A DNA stretch of 64,000 bases from Microbotryum silenes-acaulis. Its lineage: Eukaryota > Basidiomycota > Microbotryomycetes > Microbotryales > Microbotryaceae. Of the stretch, positions 9,801 to 26,596 are shown piece by piece; within the stretch, counting starts at the first letter, position 1; each line of letters starts with the position of its first letter. Both the position numbers and the translations under genes were made by a program. The stretch covers positions 1,550,001-1,614,000 of the forward strand of contig QPFY01000005.1 of NCBI GenBank assembly GCA_003665825.1. The letters run 5' to 3'. The notes under the pieces are model-generated. The model was not told the DNA's origin, searched no databases, and saw only the letters and a list, made by a program, of their open reading frames with translations.

Positions 9801-12800
9801 CCGTGTCTCTCGTTCGCCAAGATCTTTTTCGACGATGTTCACGTCCATTCCAATACCCGTCGGGCGCACTTGAGACACATCGAGATCCTGCTGATGACAT
9901 TGAGACACTACCGGTTCTACTTAGGATCCAAGAAATCCGAGTGGTTCTCCAAGTCGTTGGATTCGTTGGGTGCCATCATCTCCGACAACGGCATCGAGGT
10001 CGACCCCGCCAAGTGGGAGCGTATCCGTCAGTGGCCGATCCCTTGCAACAAGACCGATGTCCAGCGTTTCCTCGGCACCGTCAACTGGATGCGAGATCAC
10101 CTATTGCACCTCTCGACGATCTTGGAGCCAATCACCGCGTTGTTGGCGCAATCGACATCGTGGCGTTGGAACGAGCGAGAACAACAGGCTTTCGATACCG
10201 TCAAGTCCCTGGTGCCCGCCACCCTACGACCGATCGATGGCGCCAAGGTCACCTCGGGCAAGCACAAGATGTACCTGTTCACGGATGCTAGTCGGGTTGG
10301 CATTGGCGCTTGTCTGGTGTCCGGTCCCACCCGTTCGCAGGCCGTTCCTACGCGATTCTTTTCCGCTAAGTTCAACGGCGCTCAACTCAACTATCATGTC
10401 ACTGATAAAGAGTTCTTGGCTGTCGTCTCGGCGTGTCGGGCGTTCGAGCAGCACTTGATCGGTTATCCCTTTGTCATCGTCACCGACCATCAGGCCCTTC
10501 GCACAATAAAAACCCAAAAACTGCGCCAGACGCCTCGGCACATCCGCATGTGTCTCGAACTCAGCCGTTTCGACTTCGAATTTGAATTCATCGCGGGCAA
10601 AAACAATTCCTTAGCCGATTCGTTGTCGCGTCTGTGGGAGGTCAAGGAGGGTTCACACGAGGATCAGGTCAAGGAGAATGAGTTGGAGGACATGTTCTTT
10701 GATGGAGAACGCCACGAATTCACTACACCCGGTGAGAGCCTCCCCGAGGAACGTCCTCCCACCTCACCATCTCCCGATCGGTTGCCTCCTATTGATTTTG
10801 CCCTCGGGCCCCAAGGCCAGGATGGTGAGGCAGGTTCTCCTGGATACTACGCGCTCAAGGAGGAATCGCAAGACGAGGACGTGAATGGACAGGAATTAGG
10901 GAAATTGTTCTTGAAGGAAGAATGCCACGAGTTCACTACGCCCGGTGAGAGCCTCCTCGAGGAACGTCCTTACACCTCACCTTCGCACGATCGGTTGCCC
11001 CCTGTTGATTGTGCCTTCGGGCCCTGGGGTCACGGTTACGATGCAGGCTCTCCCGGTTCCCATCGCCTCGCCGAGAACATTATGGACGCCGTCAACTTGT
11101 CTACCAGCCCCCTTCCTCCTCCCATCGCCGTCAATCGAGTTCACGCTATCGCTGCGGCCCCGGCCAACGACGCGCCCATTCCGGTCAATGCCGACGCCGA
11201 CGAACTCGATTTGTTGGGAGTCGCCACCGATGAGGTCAACGAAGCCCCTGTAGTCCATCGGCCGCCTGATCCACTGCCCCAACCCTTCCTCGACACCATC
11301 ATCCGAGCATACGCCAACGATTCGCAAGCCCAGGTCATCATTACCGACCCGATATCATGGCCTATGTTTCGGGTGACCGAGGAAGGGAGGATCTTGCGTG
11401 TACATCCAGATGAGTCTCTTTCCCTGTTTGTGCCTCGGGGTCTCGCTACCGGTGTCGTCAACTCCGACAAGGTCCCTTCGCTGCGCGAGCTCGTGCTTTC
11501 GGAGATTCATCGGAGCGTCGGGCACGCTGGACATCGCATCACCTTGGCCGCCATACGTCCTTTGTACTGGTGGTCGTCCATGTCTGCCAATTGCGCCGAG
11601 TTCTGCCGTTCATGCGAAGACTGTGCCCGAGGCAAGGCATCCACTCAAGTCCCCTATGGCCGACTGCATCCGATGCCGATCCCTTCGGGTCCTTGGGAAC
11701 AAGTGGCGATCGACTTCATGACAGGACTGCCTCCGGTCGAGTGCGAAGGAATGATGGTCGCTCAAATCATGGTGGTCACTGACACTTGGGGAAAGATGGT
11801 CCACCTAATTCCCCTCCCAGCCGACGCCGACTCTGAGCTCGTTGCCGAGAAGTACTACGCCACCATCTTTCGACTGCATGGGACGCCTTCAGCCATCGTT
11901 TCCGACCGCGATCCCAAGTTCACCTCGCAGTTTTGGCGGGCATTGCAGGCAAAGGTTGGCGCCGTCTTGCGAATGTCAACCGCGGCACACCCCGAGACGG
12001 ACGGATCGAGCGAGAATCGGATCAAGATGGTCACCCAAACGCTGCGGATCATGGTGTCGTCAAATCACGAGGCTTGGGCATCTCGTCTAGTTGAAGCTGA
12101 GTTCGCTCTTAACTCTTCTGTTGCGGTGTCCACGTCTTTGTCGGCTTTCGAGGCGACTTACGGCTACCTTCCTCGACGTTGGCCCACCGATTCCTGGTCT
12201 GTCTCGGCTGTCCCTCGGGCGGAAGTGTTTGCTCGGATCCGACAATTACGGAACCTCGATGTGACGGATGCGATCATTGGAGCACGCCTCGACCAGTCCT
12301 ATCAGGCCAACAAGCGTCGACGCCCGGATGACCCCGCCTTTCGGACCGGCAGTTACGCCTACCTTTCGACAAAGAATCTGGCAGTTCCTGAAGGGATGAA
12401 GTCGAAGTTGTTGCCGCGATACATCGGCCCTTTCCGTATTCGAGCGGCAATTCCGGCAACATCCAGCTACGACCTCGAGCTCCCTCCAGCGATGTCGCGA
12501 GTGCACAATCGCTTCCATGCTCGACTCCTTCGGCCTTACATTGAGAATGATGCTGAAAGGTTCCCTGGGCGTGACCCCGCAGTTCTTTTTGTCGAAGATG
12601 TAGCCGACGCGGCCGACAACTCGGCGATTCCGGAACGGATTGTTCGCGATCGGCGGAACGCTCGGGGCGCTCGTTCGTTCTTGGTTCGATGGGTAGGCCG
12701 TAACGACACCGACGATACTTGGATGTCAGAGCAGTCCCTTCGCCTGGACCATCCGTCCGTCCTCGACGCCTACTTTGCGCGCCTCGATCGCTCGAACCGC

Positions 12801-12818
12801 CGCCTCGCCGCACGGTAG
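6852..12818 (+). CDS. GypB chromovirus Gag-Pol polyprotein, intact (1988 aa)
   Basis: A single frame encodes, in order: Gag capsid (about residues 140-330); zinc knuckle CFNCGQAGHFSQHC at 419-432; aspartic protease (LIDSGSEVD, D636); reverse transcriptase with FFDD at 992-995 in place of the usual YxDD; RNase H (TDAS, D1145); a linker with two copies of a roughly 60-70 aa repeat (HEFTTPGESL, DRLPP); the HHCC integrase zinc finger (about 1550-1595); the integrase core D1621, D1685, E1721 with 35 residues between the last two; and a C-terminal chromodomain at about 1924-1975. The start is the first ATG of the frame; a TTG at 6816 lies upstream. No stop or frameshift was seen, so the element could be active. 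Gag and Pol share one frame, so the Gag excess must come from processing. Confidence 0.92.
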   Translation: MSHAAANDRDAPLRDEDPGRAKPPKSPPPHAYHTATALSSLETRLEESEARRINSEERVQHLEKLVESLLKSSPEPAVARAGFSEPAAARAGEFTPVRSVPLDVPPHTFLGRSGNTADPLARTPGGESYSARRDGPSPAVISSRWRGTLPDREGLWTGDNPDRLVTFTTFGKSYLSLLCDILTTDRVIQLVATLFVRSTSPQRRQSPHDWAVDTMTDAVRDERPHCWTSLMTAVGRRWPDPGFADRVSQDFYGCRQSASRAYDHVGEWRARYRAFIHNNASFSLSALQLATTFYQSLSDVAKREVRAGMLREYRDNSLVTIGRFGRTVPSLDEVTDWAAIADDTGTKSVATPPVRTATYGAIAKTPRTAPSTANDDERTQIRRARWMDRAGKWQQAHLWKDRKTWFSPASGGVPASMACFNCGQAGHFSQHCTAERQSPSTVQISAITFADMDEDEWSSASGDVEDPQVRFPLLLEPDLTRPSSSSSALVTHRSCPPADLVGRAKDVASSSFEVQTSSSSSHPTVPANDADQHRLDDSRADIAFDAVEDVLSYADAASRLCRYWGPEVVSSHKAERTASVSSLQIPVPSGVSLLVSAASLSAIDEPDRSVEPAIVRARNVIAWTLPSGRVLRCLIDSGSEVDLVDQEVVRNDTSFATARLTAPLHLRLGTHDKSDRCAVFATAFFLSGALDLGLRPFFVCRVTAYDAILGLPFLKDTGMLVGWGAFTVARPGPSQPVAQGTHEWDRAVTVAPILSGSALGCDHPGLLPDDEIIGLEPHNPLLDVVDDPALEDLSESEARTRLAALLEKFSDVFVDALPMDRLPPYRPVNHEIPLINPTEKVKLRVYPLADKYRSQWAEHSAKYTRGRFWVSGPINSAAPVFAIPKKNSQTARFVIDLRARNSNTAKRFSPIPDMTNVRYEVARSRYRSKFDVAAAFEQVRVIPEHVDRTGFATVTGTYTSRVMQFSDTNAPNTLNLLTSAMFQPCLSFAKIFFDDVHVHSNTRRAHLRHIEILLMTLRHYRFYLGSKKSEWFSKSLDSLGAIISDNGIEVDPAKWERIRQWPIPCNKTDVQRFLGTVNWMRDHLLHLSTILEPITALLAQSTSWRWNEREQQAFDTVKSLVPATLRPIDGAKVTSGKHKMYLFTDASRVGIGACLVSGPTRSQAVPTRFFSAKFNGAQLNYHVTDKEFLAVVSACRAFEQHLIGYPFVIVTDHQALRTIKTQKLRQTPRHIRMCLELSRFDFEFEFIAGKNNSLADSLSRLWEVKEGSHEDQVKENELEDMFFDGERHEFTTPGESLPEERPPTSPSPDRLPPIDFALGPQGQDGEAGSPGYYALKEESQDEDVNGQELGKLFLKEECHEFTTPGESLLEERPYTSPSHDRLPPVDCAFGPWGHGYDAGSPGSHRLAENIMDAVNLSTSPLPPPIAVNRVHAIAAAPANDAPIPVNADADELDLLGVATDEVNEAPVVHRPPDPLPQPFLDTIIRAYANDSQAQVIITDPISWPMFRVTEEGRILRVHPDESLSLFVPRGLATGVVNSDKVPSLRELVLSEIHRSVGHAGHRITLAAIRPLYWWSSMSANCAEFCRSCEDCARGKASTQVPYGRLHPMPIPSGPWEQVAIDFMTGLPPVECEGMMVAQIMVVTDTWGKMVHLIPLPADADSELVAEKYYATIFRLHGTPSAIVSDRDPKFTSQFWRALQAKVGAVLRMSTAAHPETDGSSENRIKMVTQTLRIMVSSNHEAWASRLVEAEFALNSSVAVSTSLSAFEATYGYLPRRWPTDSWSVSAVPRAEVFARIRQLRNLDVTDAIIGARLDQSYQANKRRRPDDPAFRTGSYAYLSTKNLAVPEGMKSKLLPRYIGPFRIRAAIPATSSYDLELPPAMSRVHNRFHARLLRPYIENDAERFPGRDPAVLFVEDVADAADNSAIPERIVRDRRNARGARSFLVRWVGRNDTDDTWMSEQSLRLDHPSVLDAYFARLDRSNRRLAAR

Positions 12819-12827
12819 ACTTCCTTC

Positions 12828-12839
12828 TGGGGGGGACAG
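12828..12839 (+). promoter_or_regulatory. B1 polypurine tract
   Basis: TGGGGGGGACAG lies directly upstream of the 3' LTR start TGTCAGG. It would prime plus-strand DNA synthesis. B2 has the same tract in reverse at 5042-5055. Confidence 0.75.
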
Positions 12840-13404
12840 TGTCAGGATGACAGCAATACTCGAAGGAAGCCCCCCAAGGCTAGATGCGGGTAGAGTTGAC
12901 TTGACCGGATGCTTGCCTTGTTTCAAGCATCGTCGGCGTGATGGCGTAGTCGTGAGGCGCGCGGGTGCGCACTCGGTGGTCGAGGGTTCGATGCGCCCAG
13001 AGCGCGATCTTCTTTTGGTTTGTTTTATCTTTTTGTTAGCCGAGGCGCGGCTTCAGGGTTTTTACCGGTGCTCCCGCGAGCAATCCTTTTGACCCCTGAG
13101 GCGACCTCTTGGAGTGGTTGATGTGGCTAAGTCCCCTCTGTGCCTGGAGCAGTCCCTTCCTTTTAGTCTTACCACCTTCCCCCGGAGCTTGGTCCGCTGC
13201 TCTTGTTTTGTTGCCCCTCCTCTTCTTGTCGATCGTTTGGGAATTAAGTCCGTTATACTTGATTTCCTGCGAGCCTCTCGACCGACTCCCCTCCTCGGTT
13301 GCTCCTCTGTCGACTGCCGCCGCAACAGCCGACACTTCCTGAAATCCCCCCCCCCCCGCACCAACGCGTGTAGACGACGTCATCCCCGCCGACGTCGCCT
13401 GTCA
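12840..13404 (+). repeat. B1 3' LTR (565 bp)
   Basis: It matches the 5' LTR apart from a handful of substitutions and C-run length, and lacks the 420-bp insertion. The A-box-like TGGCGTAGTCG is at 12942-12952 and the B-box-like GGTTCGATGCG at 12985-12995. Pyrimidine-rich tracts with T-runs follow. Confidence 0.92.
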
Positions 13405-15348
13405 GTCGATGCTTGTTGGCCTGATAGGACTGGTCGAGGCGTGCTCCAATGATCGCATCCGTGACATCGAGGTTCCGTAACTGTCGAGTCCGAGCAAACA
13501 CTTCCGCCCGAGGGACAGCCGAGACAGACCAGGAATCGGTGGGCCAACGTCGAGGAAGGTAGCCGTAAGTCGCCTCGAAAGCCGACAAAGACGTGGACAC
13601 CGCAACAGAAGAGTTAAGAGCGAACTCAGCTTCAACTAGACGAGATGCCCAAGCCTCGTGATTTGACGACACCATGATGCGCAGGGTTTGGGTGACCATC
13701 TTGATCCGATTCTCGCTCGATCCGTCCGTCTCGGGGTGTGCCGCGGTTGACATTCGCAAGACGGCGCCAACCTTTGCCTGCAATGCCCGCCAAAACTGCG
13801 AGGTGAACTTGGGATCGCGGTCGGAAACGATGGCTGAAGGCGTCCCATGCAGTCGAAAGATGGTGGCGTAGTACTTCTCGGCAACGAGCTCAGAGTCGGC
13901 GTCGGCTGGGAGGGGAATTAGGTGGACCATCTTTCCCCAAGTGTCAGTGACCACCATGATTTGAGCGACCATCATTCCTTCACACTCGACCGGAGGCAGT
14001 CCTGTCATGAAGTCGATTGCCACTTGTTCCCAAGGACCGGAGGGGATCGGCATTGGGTGCAGTCGGCCATAGGGAACTTGGGTGGACGCCTTGCCTCGGG
14101 CACAGTCTTCGCATGAACGGCAGAACTCGGCGCAATTGGCAGACATGGACGACCACCAGTACAAAGGACGTATGGCGGCCAAGGTGATGCGATGTCCAGC
14201 GTGCCCGACGCTCCGATGAATCTCCGAAAGCACGAGCTCGCGCAGCGAAGGGACCTTGTCGGAGTTGACGACACCGGTAGCGAGACCCCGAGGCACAAAC
14301 AGGGAAAGAGACTCATCTGGATGTACACGCAAGATCCTCCCTTCCTCGGTCACCCGAAACATAGGCCATGATATCGGGTCGGTAATGATGACCTGGGCTT
14401 GCGAATCGTTGGCGTATGCTCGGATGATGGTGTCGAGGAAGGGTTGGGGCAGTGGATCAGGCGGCCGATGGACTACAGGGGCTTCGTTGACCTCATCGGT
14501 GGCGACTCCCAACAAATCGAGTTCGTCGGCGTCGGCATTGACCGGAATGGGCGCGTCGTTGGCCGGGGCCGCAGCGATAGCGTGAACTCGATTGACGGCG
14601 ATGGGAGGAGGAAGGGGGCTGGTAGACAAGTTGACGGCGTCCATAATGTTCTCGGCGAGGCGATGGGAACCGGGAGAGCCTGCATCGTAACCGTGACCCC
14701 AGGGCCCGAAGGCGCAATCAACAGGGGGCAACCGATCGTGCGAAGGTGAGGTGTAAGGACGTTCCTCGAGGAGGCTCTCACCGGGCGTAGTGAACTCGTG
14801 GCATTCTTCCTTCAAGAACAATTTCCCTAATTCCTGTCCATTCACGTCCTCGTCTTGCGATTCCTCCTTGAGCGCGTAGTATCCAGGAGAACCTGCCTCA
14901 CCATCCTGGCCTTGGGGCCCGAGGGCAAAATCAATAGGAGGCAACCGATCGGGAGATGGTGAGGTGGGAGGACGTTCCTCGGGGAGGCTCTCACCGGGTG
15001 TAGTGAATTCGTGGCGTTCTCCATCAAAGAACATGTCCTCCAACTCATTCTCCTTGACCTGATCCTCGTGTGAACCCTCCTTGACCTCCCACAGACGCGA
15101 CAACGAATCGGCTAAGGAATTGTTTTTGCCCGCGATGAATTCAAATTCGAAGTCGAAACGGCTGAGTTCGAGACACATGCGGATGTGCCGAGGCGTCTGG
15201 CGCAGTTTTTGGGTTTTTATTGTGCGAAGGGCCTGATGGTCGGTGACGATGACAAAGGGATAACCGATCAAGTGCTGCTCGAACGCCCGACACGCCGAGA
15301 CGACAGCCAAGAACTCTTTATCAGTGACATGATAGTTGAGTTGAGCGC
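13405..15348 (-). pseudogene. B2 Pol, RNase H end to integrase
   Basis: Read right to left, this segment runs from LNYHVTDKEFLAVV (RNase H) through the duplicated HEFTTPGESL linker, the integrase zinc finger and the integrase catalytic core to YQANKHR. It joins to 5564 once B1 and one GTCGA copy are removed. The A1 insertion bounds it on the right. The frame is open throughout. The sequence is very close to B1 Pol, although the B2 LTR is more diverged. Confidence 0.88.
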
Positions 15349-22179
<6,831 letters not shown>

Positions 22180-23298
22180 TGTTAAGTGGATGCCGAAAAG
22201 GTTTCGGACTTGGGAGTAGCGACCGCTTGGGCTACTGGCGGAGCGTCGACGTGGCTACAGTGTGCGACGGACGGGCCGGGGGGAGAAGTCGTGAGGCGGC
22301 ACGGACGCGGTCTGACGAGACGGACACGGTGCGGCTGGACGATCTGTTCTCTACCGAAGATTAGCGGTCTAGCTAATGTTGGGAAGCGGTACAGAAGAGG
22401 AAGAGAGGCGCGAGGGCGCGCGAGTCGGGTGAGGTTCTAGCAAAGGGCCGCGCTAAGACAAACTGGGCTAACACAATGCGAAGCTTCAAGACCGAACTCC
22501 AAGTGGACCATCGAGGCTCTGAGGGGTGTCGTGTTGGACGACGGACATGAGGGGAAACTTATCTACACGATCCAGAGTTGTTGAGTGAGGCAATCCGTGA
22601 CGACAGGCTTCAGGTTGGGAACCGCGGGCATCATGAGTGGGCGATGTTCTGCATGGCCGATGGGTCATGAGGTCGGCGGTGGCAAACTGGCTGTGGCGAG
22701 GCGGAGGCGTTGGCTCAGCTAGGCTGGAGAGTGCGGACTGACTAAGTCCCGGCGTGGAGGCGGCGGCGCGCGAGCGTGAGTTGAGCAGGCTGGCGCGGAG
22801 GCGGAGACAAGGGGGCGGCTTGGCTGCGAAGGCGAAGGTGCCTAGGCGAAAGACTGGGGGGGGGGCGGCTTGGCAGCGAGGGCGAAGGCGCCGAGGCGAA
22901 GGCGCGCGGCGGCGAAAGAGGCGCGGAGGCGAAAACTGGGCGGTGAACAAGGGGGCGGCTTGGCTGCGAAGGCGAAGGCGCCGAGGCGAAGGCGCGCGGC
23001 GGCGAAAAAGGCGCCGAGGTGAAAGTGCCAAGAGGCAAAGGCGCGTGGTGGCGAGCATGGCAGAGCAGGCAAAGCTGGCAACGACGGGCAGATGGACCGG
23101 GATGTGGACAAGTTGACGAACGGTGCACATCGGTCGAGGGACGAGGCCGGGTGCGAGGCTCGAGGGACAGGGGGCGCGGTGGAGGCTTGCGGAGGCGAAG
23201 GCGCGCGGAGCGAGGCGCCGAGGCGAAAGGCGGGCAAGTCCGTCAAACGGCGTTCCGATGTCGAAGTGTTCGAAGGCTTGACAGAATGCAATTCAACA
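22180..23298 (-). repeat. CopE solo LTR, variant b (1119 bp)
   Basis: It starts TGTTAAGTGGATGCC on the plus strand and ends GCAATTCAACA, which is a CopE LTR in reverse. CTTTC at 22175-22179 and 23299-23303 flanks it, and B2 gag continues on both sides, so an element inserted here and later recombined to one LTR. It includes the ATTAGCT/AGCTAAT hairpin in single copy and a G-rich cluster of GGCGAAGGCG-type units at about 22790-23040. Confidence 0.9.
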
Positions 23299-24380
23299 CT
23301 TTCCGCCTTGCGAGACGACACCACTTCCGGCCCCCAATAACGACACAAGCGCGACGCGGCATCAGCGTAAGACAAGACATCTTCCACCGCGTCAAACGCG
23401 ATGTCAGCCCGGCTATCGTCGAAACGATGTCGATCTGCATCATTTGCCGGCACGGTTGGAGGCGAGCTACTTGATGAAGTCTGAACTTCAAAAGAAGAAG
23501 AGGCGACGTCTTTCGCTCGTCCAACTAGGTCTGCGGGTGTGCCAGATCGGTGCGTCACTAAGGCGGATGAGGAACTCGACGGTCGAGTCAAATCAGGCTC
23601 GAGGAGAAGGGGGAATCTCACCTGGGGGTCCTCAACGTCACCTGAGGCCGACGACCATTCGTCCTCGTCCATGTCGGCAAAGGTGATCGCTGATATTTGG
23701 ACGGTCGAGGGGGATTGTCGCTCCGCTGTACAATGCTGCGAGAAATGGCCGGCTTGACCGCAATTAAAACATGCCATGCTGGCGGGTACCCCACCCGATG
23801 CCGGCGAGAACCACGTCTTCCGATCCTTCCACAGGTGGGCCTGTTGCCATTTACCGGCGCGGTCCATCCATCGAGCTCGACGGATCTGGGTACGCTCGTT
23901 GTCGTTTGCCGTGGACGGGGCGGTGCGTGGCGTTTTCGCAATGGCTCCATAAGTCGCAGTACGAATCGGCGGGGTTGCCCCTGATGTCGTGCTGGTGTCG
24001 TCGGCGATGGCGGCCCAGTCGGTAACCTCATCGAGGGACGGGACAGTTCGTCCGAACCTCCCTATAGTCACAAGTGAGTTATCCCGATATTCCCGTAGCA
24101 TACCGGCCCGCACTTCCCGCTTAGCCCCATCACTCAGCGATTGATAAAAGGTGGTGGCGAGTTGAAGGGCCGAGAGGCTGAAGCTGGTGTTATTGTGCAT
24201 AAACGCTCGGTACCGAGCACGCCATTCGCCCACATGGTCATAGGCACGAGACGCAGACTGACGGCACCCGTAGAAATCTTGGGACACTCGGTCGGCAAAG
24301 CCGGGATCCGGCCAACGACGTCCTACTGCTGTCATCAGTGACGTCCAGCAATGAGGTCGCTCGTCCCGGACCGCATCCGT
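23299..24380 (-). pseudogene. B2 Gag, C-terminal part
   Basis: It covers the capsid (DFYGCRQSASRAYDHVGEW), zinc knuckle CFNCGQAGHFSQHC and the linker up to the solo LTR. It begins inside Gag at TDAVRDERPHCW, where the CopE LTR at 24381 cuts it, so the first 200 or so residues and the 5' LTR are missing. The frame is open. Confidence 0.87.
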
Positions 24381-25440
24381 TGTTGAATTGCATTCTGTCA
24401 AGCCTTCGAACACTTCGACATCGGAACGCCGTTTGACGGACTTGCCCGCCTTTCGCCTCGGCGCCTCGCTCCGCGCGCCTTCGCCTCCGCAAGCCTCCAC
24501 CGCGCCCCCTGTCCCTCGAGCCTCGCACCCGGCCTCGTCCCTCGACCGATGTGCACCGTTCGTCAACTTGTCCACATCCCGGTCCGTCTGCCCGTCGTTG
24601 CCAGCTTTGCCTGCTCTGCCAAGCTCGCCACCACGCGCCTTTGCCTCTTGGCACTTTCACCTCGGCGCCTCTTTCGCCGCCGCGCGCCTTCGCCCTCGCT
24701 GCCAAGCCGCCCCCCAGTCTTTCGCCTAGGCGCCTTCGCCTTCGCCGCCAAGCCGCCCCCCCCCCCAGTCTTTCGCCTCGGCACCTTCGCCTTCGCAGCC
24801 AAGCCGCCCCCTTGTCTCCGCCTCCGCGCCAGCCTGCTCAACTCACGCTCGCGCGCCGCCGCCTCCACGCCGGGACTTAGTCAGTCCGCACTCTCCAGCC
24901 TAGCCGAGCCAACGCCTCCGCCTCGCCACAGCCAGTTTGCCACCGCCGACCTCATGACCCATCGGCCATGCAGAACATCGCCCACTCATGATGCCCGCGG
25001 TTCGCAACCTGAAGCCTGTCGTCACGGATCGCCTCACTCAACAACTCTGGATCGTGTAGATAAGTTTCCCCTCGTGTCCGTCGTCCAACACGACACTCCT
25101 CAGAGCCTCGATGGTCCACTTGGAGTTCGGTCTTGAAGCTTCGCATTGTGTTAGCCCAGTTTGTCTTAGCGCGGCCCTTTGCTGGAACCTCACCCGACTC
25201 GCGCGCCCTCGCGCCTCTCTTCCTCTTCTCTACCGCTTCCCAACATTAGCTAGGCAGCTAATCTTCGGTAGAGAACAGATCGCCCAGCCGCACCGCGTCC
25301 GTCTCGTCAGACCGAGCCTGTGCCGCCGCACGACCTCTCCGCCCGGACCGTCCGTCGCAACCTTGCCACGTCGACGCTCCTACAGTAGCCCTAGCGGTCG
25401 CTACGCCAACCTCCCAAGGTCCTGCAGCCTACATTCAACA
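24381..25440 (+). repeat. E1 5' LTR, hybrid of two CopE LTR variants (1060 bp)
   Basis: The start TGTTGAATTGCATTCTGTC matches the solo LTR (variant b). The end CCTGCAGCCTACATTCAACA matches E3 (variant a). The intron-like duplication of variant a is absent. GC-rich runs of GCCTTCGCC-type units lie at about 24650-24830. Confidence 0.85.
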
Positions 25441-25452
25441 GGTTATGAGCCC
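25441..25452 (+). promoter_or_regulatory. CopE primer-binding site containing the gag start codon
   Basis: GGTTATGAGCCC is the complement of the initiator tRNA-Met anticodon arm, identical to the CopD site. The ATG at 25445-25447 lies inside it and starts Gag, so the start codon is the triplet that pairs with the CAU anticodon of the primer tRNA. The same holds in E3 (34764-34775) and E4 (51846-51857). Confidence 0.72.
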
Positions 25453-26596
25453 CAATCGACCTGATCTGCCCCGATTCCCTGCAGCACCTGCGAACCCTAC
25501 CTCCGACGCCTCCCCGGACGCACCCGAACCCACCACCACCGCTTCTCGCGACGCCGCCGACGCCCCCATGTCCACCTCGAGCCACGTTGACCCCACCCTG
25601 GCGGCCAGTATCGACGAGCGCATACACCTCGAAGTACAACGTCGTCTGCGTGAGTTCACTACCTCCCCGACACCGGCCAACGAACGTAAACCCATCGTCT
25701 ACAACATCGATATTCCACGTCACCTCTCAACCTGGCCGGCCGACGCTCTCCTCTCCGGCGTCGAGACCTTCCGAATTTGGGACCGCACGTTACAAGACCG
25801 CGTTGGCGCCACCATCTACGAGTACATCACGACTGGCACCCTCCCCGACCGTGCGGAAGCCATCGACCACGAAAATGTTGAGATCTTCGCCGTCCGCCAA
25901 GTCTCAGATGGTGTCACCGGAAACGTTCGAAAGTCGCTGCTCACCGTTGCCACCGCCCACCGTCGCGCACAGGCCTACTATGATCACCTAAATCGGGAGT
26001 ACAATCCAACGTCGTCACAGTCCACACTCCGTCTGCTCCACTCGTTCTTCAACATTCCGCGCGCACCTATCGAGGAGAAGGGCTTCGTCGAATGGATGGC
26101 CGAATTCCTCAACCAGTCAGCCTGCCTCGAATCAGCCCAAATCACGATAATGGACGTCATCACGGCTCGAGCTCTCACCCTGATCCCCGACGAACTGGAC
26201 GCATTCCGCCAATACATGGAGCTCCACAACACCGACCAGCTACCGACCCCGGCAAACCTCATGACCCTTGCACACAAGCAAGTCAAGAACCACCACGACA
26301 CTCGTAACACTGGCCCGAACGTAACCGCATTTGCGGCAGCATCACCATCGTCATCTCGTCCCTCGCAACAGTCTCCAGCTAAGTTTCCCTGCCCCGCCTG
26401 CAACAACGGCGTGCATCGAGTACGACACTGCCCCGACGACGCCGCCCGCCAACGTTACATCGAGCGACGCCACGGACACCAACGTCACACCACGGCCCCA
26501 ACCATTACCGCACCGGAGGACGCACCCGTCGTAGGCACAATCTCACGGTTCCAAGAACTCCCGGATCCCTCGACGGCCGGCGGCCAAAATTGGTAA
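25445..26596 (+). CDS. CopE Gag, stand-alone (383 aa)
   Basis: This is the only gene of E1. The N-terminal 80 residues are Pro/Ala/Thr-rich. Residues 85-290 are alpha-helix-rich copia-type capsid sequence (STWPADALLSG, LLHSFFNIPRAPIEEKGF). A single zinc knuckle CPACNNGVHRVRHC has C316, C319, H324 and C329. The frame stops at TAA (26594-26596), 109 bp before the polypurine tract, so no Pol is fused or lost by frameshift. The E3 product appears identical and E4 is very close, so the frame is maintained. It should form virus-like particles but needs reverse transcriptase and integrase from elsewhere. Confidence 0.88.
   Translation: MSPNRPDLPRFPAAPANPTSDASPDAPEPTTTASRDAADAPMSTSSHVDPTLAASIDERIHLEVQRRLREFTTSPTPANERKPIVYNIDIPRHLSTWPADALLSGVETFRIWDRTLQDRVGATIYEYITTGTLPDRAEAIDHENVEIFAVRQVSDGVTGNVRKSLLTVATAHRRAQAYYDHLNREYNPTSSQSTLRLLHSFFNIPRAPIEEKGFVEWMAEFLNQSACLESAQITIMDVITARALTLIPDELDAFRQYMELHNTDQLPTPANLMTLAHKQVKNHHDTRNTGPNVTAFAAASPSSSRPSQQSPAKFPCPACNNGVHRVRHCPDDAARQRYIERRHGHQRHTTAPTITAPEDAPVVGTISRFQELPDPSTAGGQNW

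Larger units (their letters stand above)
5565..13404 (+). mobile_element. GypB chromovirus B1, complete, nested in B2
   Basis: B1 is a 7840-bp Ty3/gypsy element with both LTRs, one uninterrupted Gag-Pol frame with a terminal chromodomain, a G-rich polypurine tract and a 5-bp duplication GTCGA. It inserted in the opposite orientation into the integrase region of a same-family element. The two LTRs differ at about five aligned positions by eye plus C-run length, so it is young but not brand new. A 420-bp insertion interrupts its 5' LTR. Confidence 0.93.

Noticed and set aside
22742..23130. Pro/Arg/Ala-rich frames in the GC-rich part of CopE LTRs (also 24551-24880 and 26678-27202)
   Set aside because: Low-complexity translation of GCCTTCGCC-type repeats, with no start context or domain, located within LTRs.
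22842..24575. Frame joining GypB Gag to Arg/Pro-rich ends
   Set aside because: Both ends are CopE LTR sequence. Only the GypB Gag core is real.
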